From positions 5,401 to 69,400 of the forward strand of contig CAJTCR010000018.1 of assembly GCA_910574915.1 (NCBI GenBank): a stretch of 64,000 nucleotides of DNA, written 5' to 3'. Positions 24,730 to 33,361 of this stretch are shown one piece after another. Under the pieces are notes generated by a model. The model was not told the DNA's origin. It was given only the letters and a program-made list of their open reading frames with translations, and ran no database searches. The first letter of the stretch is position 1. Every line of letters starts with the position of its first letter. This DNA is from Eubacteriaceae bacterium. GTDB taxonomy: Bacteria > Bacillota > Clostridia > Lachnospirales > Lachnospiraceae. The position numbers and the translations under genes were made by a program.

Positions 24730-27555
24730 ATGAAGCAAAAATTCATGAAAAAGGCTCTTGCAGTTGCATTGTCGACAGCGATGGTATTTTCCGCATCATC
24801 TGTGGCAGGAATGCAGTCTGCATCGGCAGCAGCAAAGTTTGTCGGCCTGAATACGACGTTCAAAACCTTAAAGGTAGGACAGAAGGACTACAAACTGAGA
24901 TTAGTAAACAATACGCAGAACTGGAAGATTAAAAAAGTGGCTACTTCCAATAAGAAGATCGCTACCGTATATGGCAAGAAGGCTTCTTATGTATTGTTAA
25001 AGGGCAAAAGCGAAGGACGTGCTACCATTAAGGTCAGCCTGAAAACAACTGCACGCAAGACAAATAATACAAAAGTATTAAAGTGCAAAGTAAAGGTTGT
25101 GGGGGCAGGCACAACGACACCTACGCCGTCACCAGACCCAACACCTACAACGCCGTCTCAGACATCCAAGACGGTTGCTACACAGGCAGAACTGACAGCA
25201 GCATTGGCAGACACGACGCTTAAATCGATTACGGTTAAGACAGACAGCACAGCATCCTTTACGATCCCGGCAGGTGCACATACTTCTGTAGACCTGACAG
25301 TCGATGCCCCGAATGCGGAAGTAACAAACAGCGGCGTGTTCAAATCAATCACGATTGCGGCAATCAAAGACAGCACATGGACAGAAAACGCAGTCGGAAA
25401 TAACTTCAAAGTAGACGCATTAAAGGCACGCATTGTCGTAGGTACAAGCGCAAGCGTTACAAGCGTTTCCGTTACGAAAGCAAATGCAGACGTAGCAATT
25501 ATTGTAAACGGAAAATTAGCAGCAGTAACGATCAGCGCAAAAGCAAAACTGGCGCTCTCAGGCTCTGCAACAGAAAGCGTAGCGGTAAAGATCCAGGCAG
25601 CAGGCTCTGAATTAACGGCTGACCTTCCGGTAGCGGTTGAGGCATCCGCAGACGCAACGATTACCTTGCAGGCAAAAGCAGAAAAGAGTACCGTAAAGAT
25701 TACAAATACAGCAGCAACCGTAACCGTAAAGAACAATACGTCCTCTACGATTGCAGTTACAAAGGCTGACAACAAGGTACAGAACGTATCTCCAAAAGGC
25801 AGCGCAACGATTAAGCCGTCTACTTCCGGTACAGGAACAAGCACGGGCGGCGGCTCCTGGGGCGGCGGCTCAAGCGGTTCTTGGGGTGGTGGCAGTTCTA
25901 CGACAACACCGACTACAAAACCAGCTGAAGTTTATACACAGGCTGAGTTAGACAGCGTTTTGAAGGACAGCTCTGTAAATAAGATTACGATTTTGTCCAG
26001 AGATGTGGATGGTACTTCAGGAGCAGAGGATAATACATTAACAATTCCGTCTGGATCATATAGTAAGAAAGAATTAGTTGTAAATGCTCCAAAGAAAACG
26101 ATTACAAACGAAGGTGTATTTAAATCTGTAGAAATTAAGGATATTGCACCAGAGACTTGGTATGAAAAGGCAAAAGATAATCGTTTTAAAGTATCGGCAC
26201 CAAATCCACATATTGTAGTGGAAAAAGACGCTGTAGTCCAGGCAATTTCATTTATTAAAGATGCTGCTAAAGCGATTACAAAGGTTAAATTGGAAATCAA
26301 GGGAACAGTTCAGGCTGCAATTTCTTTTGAAGCAAAGGTAGAAAGCGCAGAAGTTAATGTAGCAAAAGATGCAGAAGTAGGCAATGTAGCGTTTAGCACA
26401 GATGCAAAAGATTCAGAGGTAAAAATGAATGTGTCAGGTAAGGTAGGAGATATTACCTGTGACGCAGAAACTGCAAAATTGGGTCTGACTGTAGAAGATA
26501 ACGGCGCAACAGTAGGCACTGTTTCTGTAAACAAGCAAGCAACCGTTGAAATTAAAGCAGCAGAAGGTGTAGAGACTAAATCGATTGTAGTAGAACTGAA
26601 AGCAGATAATGCAGCAGTAAAATCGGCTGTACCTGTAGATGTTAAATCTACAGTTGATGGTACTTCAGTTATATTAGAAAAAGGCTCAGAAGGCAGTACA
26701 ATTACAGTAACAGAAGAAATTACGAATATAGTTGTTAATGTTAGTGAAGACGTAACAGAGCCAGTTGAAGTAACAGGTGGAAAAGAAACGGTAGAAGTTA
26801 AGCCGGGCGAAGTTGTTACTGTTAATCCTGAGGATGGTACGACAACAGAGGTATTGCCAGAGAAGATAACATTGGCATCTACTTTGGCACTTGACTTGAA
26901 TGGTGCTGCATCGAAAGAGTTGACTGTAACGGTTGATCCGCAGGGAGCAGACACTAAGAAGCTGAGTGTATCATGGAAAAGCAGTGATGAAGCAGTTGCT
27001 ACAGTTACAGGTACAGACACGTTAACGGCAACTGTTACAGGTGTGAAAGTTGGTGAGGCTACGATTACAGCAACTGCAACGGTAACAAAAGGAGATGGTT
27101 CAACTATAGATCTTGATCCTGTAACATGTGTAGTAACAGTTGAGGATACTACAGAACCAGGAACAAGTCCGATAGAAGGGCTTACAGATATAGCATTTAC
27201 ACCTGGATCAGTTACAGTTGCAACATCTCAAGCATTGGCAAATTCACCAGCATCTCTTACGATTAGTGACGTCACAGCCTCTGCAAAGGTAGATGGTGGT
27301 ACAGAACCGTCTGCATTTGAGATTTCAGATATCGAGATAACTGACGAGGAAGTTACAAAGAAGTCGAATTATCAGTACGACATTGCAGAGAATAATACAA
27401 AGATGGCATTCAATATAACAGCTACTGCAACAGGTGGTGAAGGTGGCAAATATACAATTAAAGCAACGGGTACAATTACGATTACAGGTAATGCTTCCAA
27501 TGGTTTTGAAGCTTCAATTTCTTGGAGTTCAACAGAACAGGTAACAACTTCATAA
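24730..27555 (+). CDS. large secreted repeat protein with Ig-like (BIG2) domain
   Basis: The 941-residue protein has a signal peptide (cleavage probably after ASA near 32-34). An N-terminal BIG2-like domain (about 35-125, KVATSNKKIATVYGKK) leads to a Thr/Pro linker, then two related beta-rich modules, each opening with TQAEL and sharing SGVFKSI/EGVFKSV and NNFKV/DNRFKV blocks (about 145-365 and 395-690), separated by a Gly/Ser/Trp linker (372-390). A second BIG2-like domain (about 713-802) and a Thr-rich tail follow. There is no LPXTG motif or C-terminal membrane anchor. The first module is G+C-richer than the second. AGGAGGAG precedes the ATG; a strong terminator follows. Likely an extracellular or wall-associated adhesin-like protein. 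Confidence 0.82.
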   Translation: MKQKFMKKALAVALSTAMVFSASSVAGMQSASAAAKFVGLNTTFKTLKVGQKDYKLRLVNNTQNWKIKKVATSNKKIATVYGKKASYVLLKGKSEGRATIKVSLKTTARKTNNTKVLKCKVKVVGAGTTTPTPSPDPTPTTPSQTSKTVATQAELTAALADTTLKSITVKTDSTASFTIPAGAHTSVDLTVDAPNAEVTNSGVFKSITIAAIKDSTWTENAVGNNFKVDALKARIVVGTSASVTSVSVTKANADVAIIVNGKLAAVTISAKAKLALSGSATESVAVKIQAAGSELTADLPVAVEASADATITLQAKAEKSTVKITNTAATVTVKNNTSSTIAVTKADNKVQNVSPKGSATIKPSTSGTGTSTGGGSWGGGSSGSWGGGSSTTTPTTKPAEVYTQAELDSVLKDSSVNKITILSRDVDGTSGAEDNTLTIPSGSYSKKELVVNAPKKTITNEGVFKSVEIKDIAPETWYEKAKDNRFKVSAPNPHIVVEKDAVVQAISFIKDAAKAITKVKLEIKGTVQAAISFEAKVESAEVNVAKDAEVGNVAFSTDAKDSEVKMNVSGKVGDITCDAETAKLGLTVEDNGATVGTVSVNKQATVEIKAAEGVETKSIVVELKADNAAVKSAVPVDVKSTVDGTSVILEKGSEGSTITVTEEITNIVVNVSEDVTEPVEVTGGKETVEVKPGEVVTVNPEDGTTTEVLPEKITLASTLALDLNGAASKELTVTVDPQGADTKKLSVSWKSSDEAVATVTGTDTLTATVTGVKVGEATITATATVTKGDGSTIDLDPVTCVVTVEDTTEPGTSPIEGLTDIAFTPGSVTVATSQALANSPASLTISDVTASAKVDGGTEPSAFEISDIEITDEEVTKKSNYQYDIAENNTKMAFNITATATGGEGGKYTIKATGTITITGNASNGFEASISWSSTEQVTTS

Positions 27556-27608
27556 TGCCGCCAGAAGTTTTTTCATTGTTCTGAACGCGTAAATAATCTT
27601 GCACAAAT

Positions 27609-27651
27609 AAAGAGGTTCACAGAAATTATAATTTCTGTGAACCTCTTTTAA
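27609..27651 (+). terminator. strong terminator of the surface-protein gene
   Basis: AAAGAGGTTCACAGAAATT (27609-27627) pairs perfectly with 27630-27648 across a 2-nt loop and ends in a T-rich stretch, 54 nt after the stop. The symmetric A and T tracts could also act from the other strand. Confidence 0.85.
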
Positions 27652-27672
27652 AATTTATCCAGCAAATTAGAA

Positions 27673-27826
27673 CGTGTTTGAAAAATGCTTTCTGCCAGAT
27701 GTATTTCACAATTTGTGGGAGATTTGCGCCAAATGAAGGGCGCATAGCGGGCTATGTAACCTGAATTTGGCGCAAATTTCACGCAAAGTGGGGAATGGAG
27801 ATGGCAGGAATGATTTTTCAAACACG
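27673..27826. repeat. 154-bp foldback element (MITE-like)
   Basis: CGTGTTTGAAAAAT (27673-27686) and ATTTTTCAAACACG (27813-27826) are exact terminal inverted repeats. Pairing continues inward imperfectly (CTGCCA with TGGCAG, then ATTTGCGCCAAAT with ATTTGGCGCAAAT). There is no coding capacity. It is followed directly by CTAGTACTACAGCGAACAA, a fragment of the lead-in module of repeats A-C. Most likely a non-autonomous mobile element. Confidence 0.8.
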
Positions 27827-27951
27827 CTCTAGTACTACAGCGAACAAAACTAACGATATATTACAACACAATCCCAGTTGTTTTAGGTTGAAACAGACGT
27901 AGAAAAAGTCGCTGTATGAGGTTTTCAGATGTTGAGAAGAAAATTTTTGAC

Positions 27952-27980
27952 TTGAAATATTCTGTCCTATAGATTATAAT
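27952..27980 (+). promoter_or_regulatory. promoter of a short transcript
   Basis: TTGAAA (27952-27957), 17 bp, TATAAT (27975-27980). No normal gene follows; the next strong signal is a terminator about 75-110 nt downstream. Confidence 0.55.
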
Positions 27981-27986
27981 CAGCGT

Positions 27987-28095
27987 AGAGGTGGTGGAGA
28001 TATTGGAACGTCCCCATTACCCTAGACGGAAACTTAATTGTATTGTAACTTACAAAAGCTATCCCTCTACGATCAATAGTGGGATAGCTTTATTC
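27987..28095 (+). ncRNA. candidate small RNA or leader peptide transcript
   Basis: A transcript from the promoter at 27952-27980 would run about 110 nt to a hairpin with perfect 11-bp stem (AAAGCTATCCC 28055-28065, GGGATAGCTTT 28081-28091) followed by TATT. Within it GAGGTGGTGGAG precedes a TTG at 28003 opening MERPHYPRRKLNCI, but that frame runs through the hairpin, so a non-coding role is at least as likely. No known RNA family recognised. Confidence 0.35.
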
Positions 28096-28135
28096 CTGTC
28101 TATTTTGGGATACTATCATTGACATCCAAAACAAA

Positions 28136-28160
28136 AGAAGCCGGATGGATTCCGGCTTCT
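28136..28160 (+). other. hairpin just before the sugar-binding lipoprotein gene
   Basis: AGAAGCCGGA pairs with TCCGGCTTCT across five nucleotides, ending 22 nt before the start codon and 10 nt before the ribosome binding site GAGG. There is no T tract. It might tune translation or be the last part of the preceding stop signal. Confidence 0.4.
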
Positions 28161-28182
28161 CATTGCAGCCGAGGATAAAACA

Positions 28183-29328
28183 ATGACAAAAAAGCAGCGA
28201 AAAATAATACGCGCAGTGCTGGAGCTTGGTTTTTTCTGCCTCCTCTTATCCGCATGTGCGGCAAAAACTGTACTGGACGATCTTGACCGGTTTGCGGGCA
28301 GTGATACAGGAGCATACGGGCAGGCTGGGATGACTGCGGCGCAGCAGGCGGCGGCTTTGCTGCCTAAGAAGCAGATCCGGGTAGGATTTGTGCAGGTCGG
28401 GCACGAATCGGACTGGCGGATTGCGGCGACAAAGTCCGGCAAACAGGCGTTTTCGGAAGAAAATGGGTACGACCTGCATTTTGTAGATGCGGACAATGAT
28501 CCAAAGGTGCAGGTGGAAGCGGTGCGCAGGTTTATCAAAGAGCGGATGGACTATATTGTGATCGACCCGATCCTGACGACAGGCTGGACAGCCGTTTTAA
28601 AAGAAGCGTATCACGCGAAAATACCAGTGATATTGTTAGACCGTACGATTGACTGTAAGGATCAGTATTATGCGGCTTGGTTTGGCTCTGATTTTGTACG
28701 TGAGGGCGAATGGGCTGGCGAATGGCTGCAAAATTATTTGAAAAAGCAGGGCAGAGATCAGGAAACGATTCATATTGTAACGATTAACGGCACGCAGGGA
28801 GCTTCTGCGCAGATCGGGCGCACGCAGGGCTTTGCGCAGTATGTGGAGAAAAATGCAAACTGGAAGCTGCTGGCGCAGGAATGCGGGGATTTTACAGAAA
28901 GCGGCGGCAAGGCGGTGATGGAACGGTATTTGCAGACGTATGAGCGCATCGACGTCGTCGTGTGCCAAAATGACAATGAGGCGTTCGGGGCGTGCGCGGC
29001 GCTTGATGAAGCGGGTGTTGCTTATGGGGTGGACGCGGAAAATGACGGCGGCGTGATCCTGATTTCCTTTGATGCGACAAGGGCAGGGCTGGAAGCGGTG
29101 CTGGACGGCAAGATCCATGCGGATTTTGAATGCAACCCGCTGTCGCCGCCTTATGCAGCGGAAGCGATACGCAGGCTGGAGGCAGGAGAGGTGCTGACAG
29201 AGAAAGACTATTATCTGCCCGAAGACTGTTTTACCGCGGATGAAGAGCCAATGACGCTGATGATTGATTTTACACCGAAACAAATGGTGACGGTGACAAA
29301 GGAGCTTCTTGAGGACAGAGAATATTAA
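28183..29328 (+). CDS. sugar-type substrate-binding lipoprotein, orphan
   Basis: The 381-residue protein has a lipoprotein signal (LLSAC, lipidated Cys25) and a type I periplasmic-binding fold of the ribose/galactofuranose (YtfQ-like) group: VGFVQVGHESDWRIA, DADNDPKVQVE, DYIVIDPILTTGW, VILLDRTI, INGTQGASAQIGRTQGF and VVCQNDNEAFGA are standard sugar-binding blocks. No permease or ATPase gene is adjacent, so it either serves a transporter elsewhere or acts as a sensor partner. The extra segment between Cys25 and about residue 60 is longer than usual. The gene is G+C-richer than the flanking repeats. Confidence 0.85.
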   Translation: MTKKQRKIIRAVLELGFFCLLLSACAAKTVLDDLDRFAGSDTGAYGQAGMTAAQQAAALLPKKQIRVGFVQVGHESDWRIAATKSGKQAFSEENGYDLHFVDADNDPKVQVEAVRRFIKERMDYIVIDPILTTGWTAVLKEAYHAKIPVILLDRTIDCKDQYYAAWFGSDFVREGEWAGEWLQNYLKKQGRDQETIHIVTINGTQGASAQIGRTQGFAQYVEKNANWKLLAQECGDFTESGGKAVMERYLQTYERIDVVVCQNDNEAFGACAALDEAGVAYGVDAENDGGVILISFDATRAGLEAVLDGKIHADFECNPLSPPYAAEAIRRLEAGEVLTEKDYYLPEDCFTADEEPMTLMIDFTPKQMVTVTKELLEDREY

Positions 29329-29403
29329 GAATCTGTTTATTTTTCTTTTAGGCTTTTGACACATTTCAGACACATTTTGTGGGTATACTTAGTACTATCA
29401 AAT

Positions 29404-29444
29404 GAAGTTGACGGTCTACAAAGCGCGCGCTGACCGCCAGCTTC
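29404..29444 (+). other. hairpin in intergenic region
   Basis: GAAGTTGACGGTC pairs with GACCGCCAGCTTC with two G-U type pairs across a 15-nt G+C-rich loop. It lies in the 304-bp gap between the binding lipoprotein and the next gene, 76 nt past the stop, and may be the transcript end despite a poor T tract. Confidence 0.4.
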
Positions 29445-29506
29445 GACTAAAAATTATTCCATTTATTATAGATTAAACATTTTCATAACTAAACTCCTCG
29501 AAAAGG

Positions 29507-29532
29507 CGATCTGCGTATGCAGGTCGTTTTTT
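29507..29532 (+). terminator. rho-independent terminator
   Basis: CGATCTGC (29507-29514) and GCAGGTCG (29519-29526) pair with one wobble and a 4-nt loop, followed by TTTTTT. Confidence 0.65.
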
Positions 29533-29550
29533 CTTTGACAACAATAATGC

Positions 29551-29579
29551 TTTACACTGTTTCTGCTTTGCGGTATAAT
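29551..29579 (+). promoter_or_regulatory. promoter of zinc-ribbon/HTH gene and probably pyrG
   Basis: TTTACA (29551-29556), 17 bp, TATAAT (29574-29579), 54 bp before the start codon. It can serve both the zinc-ribbon gene and pyrG, which are separated by 15 nt. Confidence 0.65.
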
Positions 29580-29632
29580 GATAATTATTATGACAACGTT
29601 TGGTAGCTAGCAACGAATAGGGGGAAAGTCAG

Positions 29633-30046
29633 ATGGAGGTTAGCGGAAAGTTATTTCAGGAGAATAAATTTTGTGCCTGGTGCCACTGCCCGATTCCGAT
29701 CGATTCAGAGACAGAATTTTGTAAAAACTGCGAGGCAAGTATGCAGTTCAGGGAAATACGGGAGTATGTCAGGGAACATGACGTCAATGAGTTTCAGTTG
29801 GCTGAGACTTTTGGAATCCCACTTCGACAAGTTAAGCAGTGGATTCGTGAGGGCAGATTAGAATATAAGGAAATTGTGAATACGGTGACTAGCCTTCACT
29901 GCCAGCGCTGTGGAAAGTCCATTCAGTTCGGCAATTTCTGCCCAGAGTGCAACCGGGCAGAGTATGGTGTCAAAGGCGGTTTTGATGCGTTGAAAGAAAA
30001 AGACGCAGATGAGCAGATCCGTTTTTATAATAAAAACAGAAAATAG
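29633..30046 (+). CDS. zinc-ribbon/helix-turn-helix protein (YvyF-like layout)
   Basis: The 137-residue protein has an N-terminal Cys pair set (CAWC...CKNC, about 15-34), a central helix-turn-helix-like stretch (EYVREHDVNEFQLAETFG then QVKQWIREGRLEY, about 46-82) and a second zinc ribbon (CQRC...CPEC, about 90-109). The order recalls the flagellar-operon protein YvyF/TIGR03826, though no flagellar genes are nearby. A protein with similar architecture is encoded at 52862-53182 on the other strand. Likely a small DNA- or RNA-binding regulator; function not known. Confidence 0.7.
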   Translation: MEVSGKLFQENKFCAWCHCPIPIDSETEFCKNCEASMQFREIREYVREHDVNEFQLAETFGIPLRQVKQWIREGRLEYKEIVNTVTSLHCQRCGKSIQFGNFCPECNRAEYGVKGGFDALKEKDADEQIRFYNKNRK

Positions 30047-30061
30047 ATGGAGGATAAGATT

Positions 30062-31678
30062 ATGCCTGTAAAATATGTGTTTGTTACCGGCGGCGTTGTG
30101 TCAGGACTTGGAAAGGGAATTACGGCGGCATCTTTGGGACGGCTGTTAAAAGCGCGCGGATATAAGGTGACAATGCAGAAATTTGATCCGTATATCAATA
30201 TTGATCCGGGAACTATGAACCCGATCCAGCACGGAGAAGTATTTGTAACGGATGACGGTGCGGAGACGGATCTGGATCTTGGACATTATGAACGCTTTAT
30301 CGACGAGAGCCTGACGAAAAATTCAAATGTGACAACAGGAAAAATATACTGGTCTGTGTTGCAGAAGGAGCGCCGCGGAGATTATGGCGGGGGTACGGTG
30401 CAGGTCATTCCTCATATTACAAATGAAATTAAGAGCCGTTTTTACCGGAACTTTTCATCGCCGGATATGCATATCGCGATTATTGAAGTCGGCGGAACGG
30501 TTGGGGATATTGAAAGCCAGCCTTTTTTAGAGTCTATCCGCCAGTTTCAGCATGAAGTGGGACATGAAAATGCCATGCTGATCCACGTCACGCTGATTCC
30601 ATATTTAAAGGCGTCAGGCGAGCTTAAGACAAAGCCGACGCAGGCAAGTGTCAAAGAGCTGCAAGGCATGGGCATTCAGCCGGATGTGATCGTATGCCGC
30701 AGCGAGCATGAGCTGGATCAGAGCATCAAGGACAAGATCGCGCTGTTTTGCAATGTGCCAAACGGACATGTCCTGCAAAATCTGGACGTGGAATACCTGT
30801 ATGAAGCGCCGCTTGCGATGGAGCGGGAAAACCTGGCAAAGGTAGCCTGTGAATGCCTGCATCTTCCTTGCCCGCAGCCGGATCTGGATGAATGGAATGA
30901 GATGATTGAAAACCTCAAGCATCCAGAACGGGAAGTGCGCATAGCGCTTGTCGGAAAATACACCCAGCTTCACGACGCTTATATTTCCGTTGTCGAAGCG
31001 CTAAAACACGGCGGCATTCCAAGCCGTACAACCGTATCGATCAAATGGGTCGATTCGGAACGTTTGCAGGCGGATACCGTAGCGGATATCCTGGGCGACG
31101 TCAGCGGCATCCTCGTCCCTGGCGGCTTTGGCAGCAGAGGTGTGGACGGCAAGATTCTGGCAGTAAAATATGCCCGCGAACATAAAGTCCCGTATCTGGG
31201 CTTGTGCCTTGGGATGCAGGTGGCGATTATCGAATTTGCGCGAAACGTATGCAGCCTGCATGACGCGCACAGTATCGAGCTTGATCCAAAGACGACGCAT
31301 CCGGTCATTGCGCTGATGCCGGATCAGGATGAAGACGGGGATATCGGCGGCACGCTCAGGCTTGGCTCCTATCCGTGCGTACTGGACGAGCATTCCAAAG
31401 CATATGAGCTGTACGGCGAAGAGACAATCCAGGAACGCCACCGCCACCGCTATGAGGTCAACAACGATTACCGTACCGTACTGACCGAAAAAGGGCTGCT
31501 TTTATCCGGTATGTCTCCTGACCGCCGGATTGTAGAGATGATCGAAGTGCCGGATCATCCGTGGTTTATAGCGACACAGGCACACCCGGAATTAAAATCC
31601 AGGCCAAACCGCCCGCATCCATTGTTCCGCGGGTTTGTGGAGGCAGCATTGTCCTATGAGAACGTAAATAAAAAATAA
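30062..31678 (+). CDS. pyrG: CTP synthase
   Basis: The 538-residue enzyme makes CTP from UTP using glutamine and ATP. The synthetase domain opens with [15 protein letters not shown] (P-loop) and [11 protein letters not shown]; the class I glutamine amidotransferase domain has GGFGSRG, the nucleophile Cys in YLGLCLGMQ, and the His-Glu pair in [13 protein letters not shown] AHPELKSRP near the C terminus. Length is standard. ATG 30062 is chosen because TGGAGG lies 8-9 nt upstream; the in-frame ATG at 30047 is part of that site. A perfect terminator follows. Confidence 0.97.
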   Translation: MPVKYVFVTGGVVSGLGKGITAASLGRLLKARGYKVTMQKFDPYINIDPGTMNPIQHGEVFVTDDGAETDLDLGHYERFIDESLTKNSNVTTGKIYWSVLQKERRGDYGGGTVQVIPHITNEIKSRFYRNFSSPDMHIAIIEVGGTVGDIESQPFLESIRQFQHEVGHENAMLIHVTLIPYLKASGELKTKPTQASVKELQGMGIQPDVIVCRSEHELDQSIKDKIALFCNVPNGHVLQNLDVEYLYEAPLAMERENLAKVACECLHLPCPQPDLDEWNEMIENLKHPEREVRIALVGKYTQLHDAYISVVEALKHGGIPSRTTVSIKWVDSERLQADTVADILGDVSGILVPGGFGSRGVDGKILAVKYAREHKVPYLGLCLGMQVAIIEFARNVCSLHDAHSIELDPKTTHPVIALMPDQDEDGDIGGTLRLGSYPCVLDEHSKAYELYGEETIQERHRHRYEVNNDYRTVLTEKGLLLSGMSPDRRIVEMIEVPDHPWFIATQAHPELKSRPNRPHPLFRGFVEAALSYENVNKK

Positions 31679-31693
31679 AGACAGAAAAATTTT

Positions 31694-31747
31694 ATATCAT
31701 GCAAACAGTCGGTGATCCTATGCCTGTTTGCATGATATTCGTTTTTT
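31694..31747 (+). terminator. terminator of pyrG
   Basis: ATATCATGCAAACAG (31694-31708) pairs perfectly over 15 bp with CTGTTTGCATGATAT (31724-31738) and is followed by TCGTTTTTTT. Confidence 0.85.
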
Positions 31748-31799
31748 TAAGAAGTTTTTTGAAAGGCCTATTTTAATTAGTTTATGGAGGATCAAAAAG

Positions 31800-33335
31800 G
31801 TGATTACAGGTACGATAAAAAATAAAGTAGATAAAATATGGACGGATGTTTGGGCAGGCGGGATTACAAACCCGCTGACGGTTATAGAACAGCTTACTTA
31901 TCTGATGTTTATCCGTTCCTTAGATGAAAAAGAGCTGGAGACAGAAGAATTTGAGCGTATGACAGGCGAAAAAATGGATCGGATTTTTCCTGAATCTGTG
32001 ACAGGGCAGTCTATGCGCTGGAGCAGGTTTAAAAATAACGATGCGCGTGAGATTTATGAAATTATTTCCAAAAGGGTATTTCCAGCCATTAAAAATATGA
32101 AAAATGGATGCCTTCCAGATTTTACGGATCAGGGTGAATGGATTGCAATGGAAAACCAGGAGCAAACAGGCAGTGAAGAAGAGCGTACAGCGTTTGCCCG
32201 TTATATGAGTGATGCAATGTTTTTGATTCCAACACCACAGGTGTTGCAGAAAATTATTACAGGGTTTGACGACCTGTATGAGCATGATATTGCAGAGCTT
32301 GATATGCAGGGGGACTTATATGAATATATGCTTGGGAAACTAGCTACAGCAGGACAAAATGGCCAGTTTCGCACACCAAAACATATTCGTGAAATGATGG
32401 TCGAACTGTTAGAGCCAACACCTGACGATTTGATATGTGATCCGGCTTGCGGCACGGCAGGATTTCTGGTTTCAGCAGCCGAATATATCCGCGGCCATTA
32501 TGAGGATCAAATGACCGCGGAGCAGTGGGAGTTTTTTGCAGGCGCGGCTTTTACCGGTTTTGACACAGACAGAACGATGCTGCGCATTTCTGCGATGAAC
32601 CTGATGCTCCATTCAATCAGCCATCCTGAGATTAACTACAAAGACAGTGTTTCAAAGCAAAATGATTTGAAAGAAAAATTTACGGTCTGCCTGGCGAATC
32701 CCCCGTTTAAAGGAACCGTAGACGCAGAAAGCATTCATGACGATTTAAAAGCTGTGACAAATACAAAAAAGACAGAGCTGCTTTTTTTAGCGCTGTTTTT
32801 GCGTATGCTTAAAAAGGGCGGACAGTGTGCCTGCATTGTACCGGATGGAGTGCTGTTTGGCTCTTCAAAAGCACACAAGTCAATCCGCAGGGAGTTGGTG
32901 GAACAGCATCAACTGCGGGCAGTTATTTCGATGCCGTCTGGCGTATTCAAGCCTTATGCCGGGGTTTCTACGGCTGTGCTTGTATTTACCAAGACAGGCG
33001 CGGGCGGCACGGAAAATGTATGGTTTTATGATATGAAAGCAGATGGTTTTACACTTGATGACAAGCGTACCGAAATATCGGACAATGATATTCCCGACCT
33101 TATCACGCGTTTTCATCATCTGGAGCAGGAAGCAGGCAGAAAACGAACCGAACAGAGTTTCTTTGTGTCAAAACAGGAAATTTCAGACAATGCATATGAT
33201 CTGTCCATCAATAAATATAAAGAGATTGCGTATGTGCCAGTAAAGTATCCTCCGACGGCGGAGATTATGGAGGACTTGCACCAGTTGCAGGAGGAAATTA
33301 CGGCAGGGCTTACCGAATTGGAACAGATGTTGTGA
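31800..33335 (+). CDS. hsdM: type I restriction-modification system, methyltransferase subunit
   Basis: The 511-residue subunit methylates adenine at N6. A helical N-terminal HsdM domain (about 1-140) precedes the methyltransferase fold with S-adenosylmethionine motif DPACGTAGF (214-222) and catalytic NPPF (300-303). GTG 31800 is chosen as start because TGGAGG lies 9 nt before it and the next residues (KNKVDKIWTDVWA) match family N-termini; the open frame back to 31728 runs into the pyrG terminator. hsdS follows after 26 nt. Confidence 0.93.
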   Translation: MITGTIKNKVDKIWTDVWAGGITNPLTVIEQLTYLMFIRSLDEKELETEEFERMTGEKMDRIFPESVTGQSMRWSRFKNNDAREIYEIISKRVFPAIKNMKNGCLPDFTDQGEWIAMENQEQTGSEEERTAFARYMSDAMFLIPTPQVLQKIITGFDDLYEHDIAELDMQGDLYEYMLGKLATAGQNGQFRTPKHIREMMVELLEPTPDDLICDPACGTAGFLVSAAEYIRGHYEDQMTAEQWEFFAGAAFTGFDTDRTMLRISAMNLMLHSISHPEINYKDSVSKQNDLKEKFTVCLANPPFKGTVDAESIHDDLKAVTNTKKTELLFLALFLRMLKKGGQCACIVPDGVLFGSSKAHKSIRRELVEQHQLRAVISMPSGVFKPYAGVSTAVLVFTKTGAGGTENVWFYDMKADGFTLDDKRTEISDNDIPDLITRFHHLEQEAGRKRTEQSFFVSKQEISDNAYDLSINKYKEIAYVPVKYPPTAEIMEDLHQLQEEITAGLTELEQML

Positions 33336-33361
33336 TGATGGAAAATTGAGTGGGGACGATT

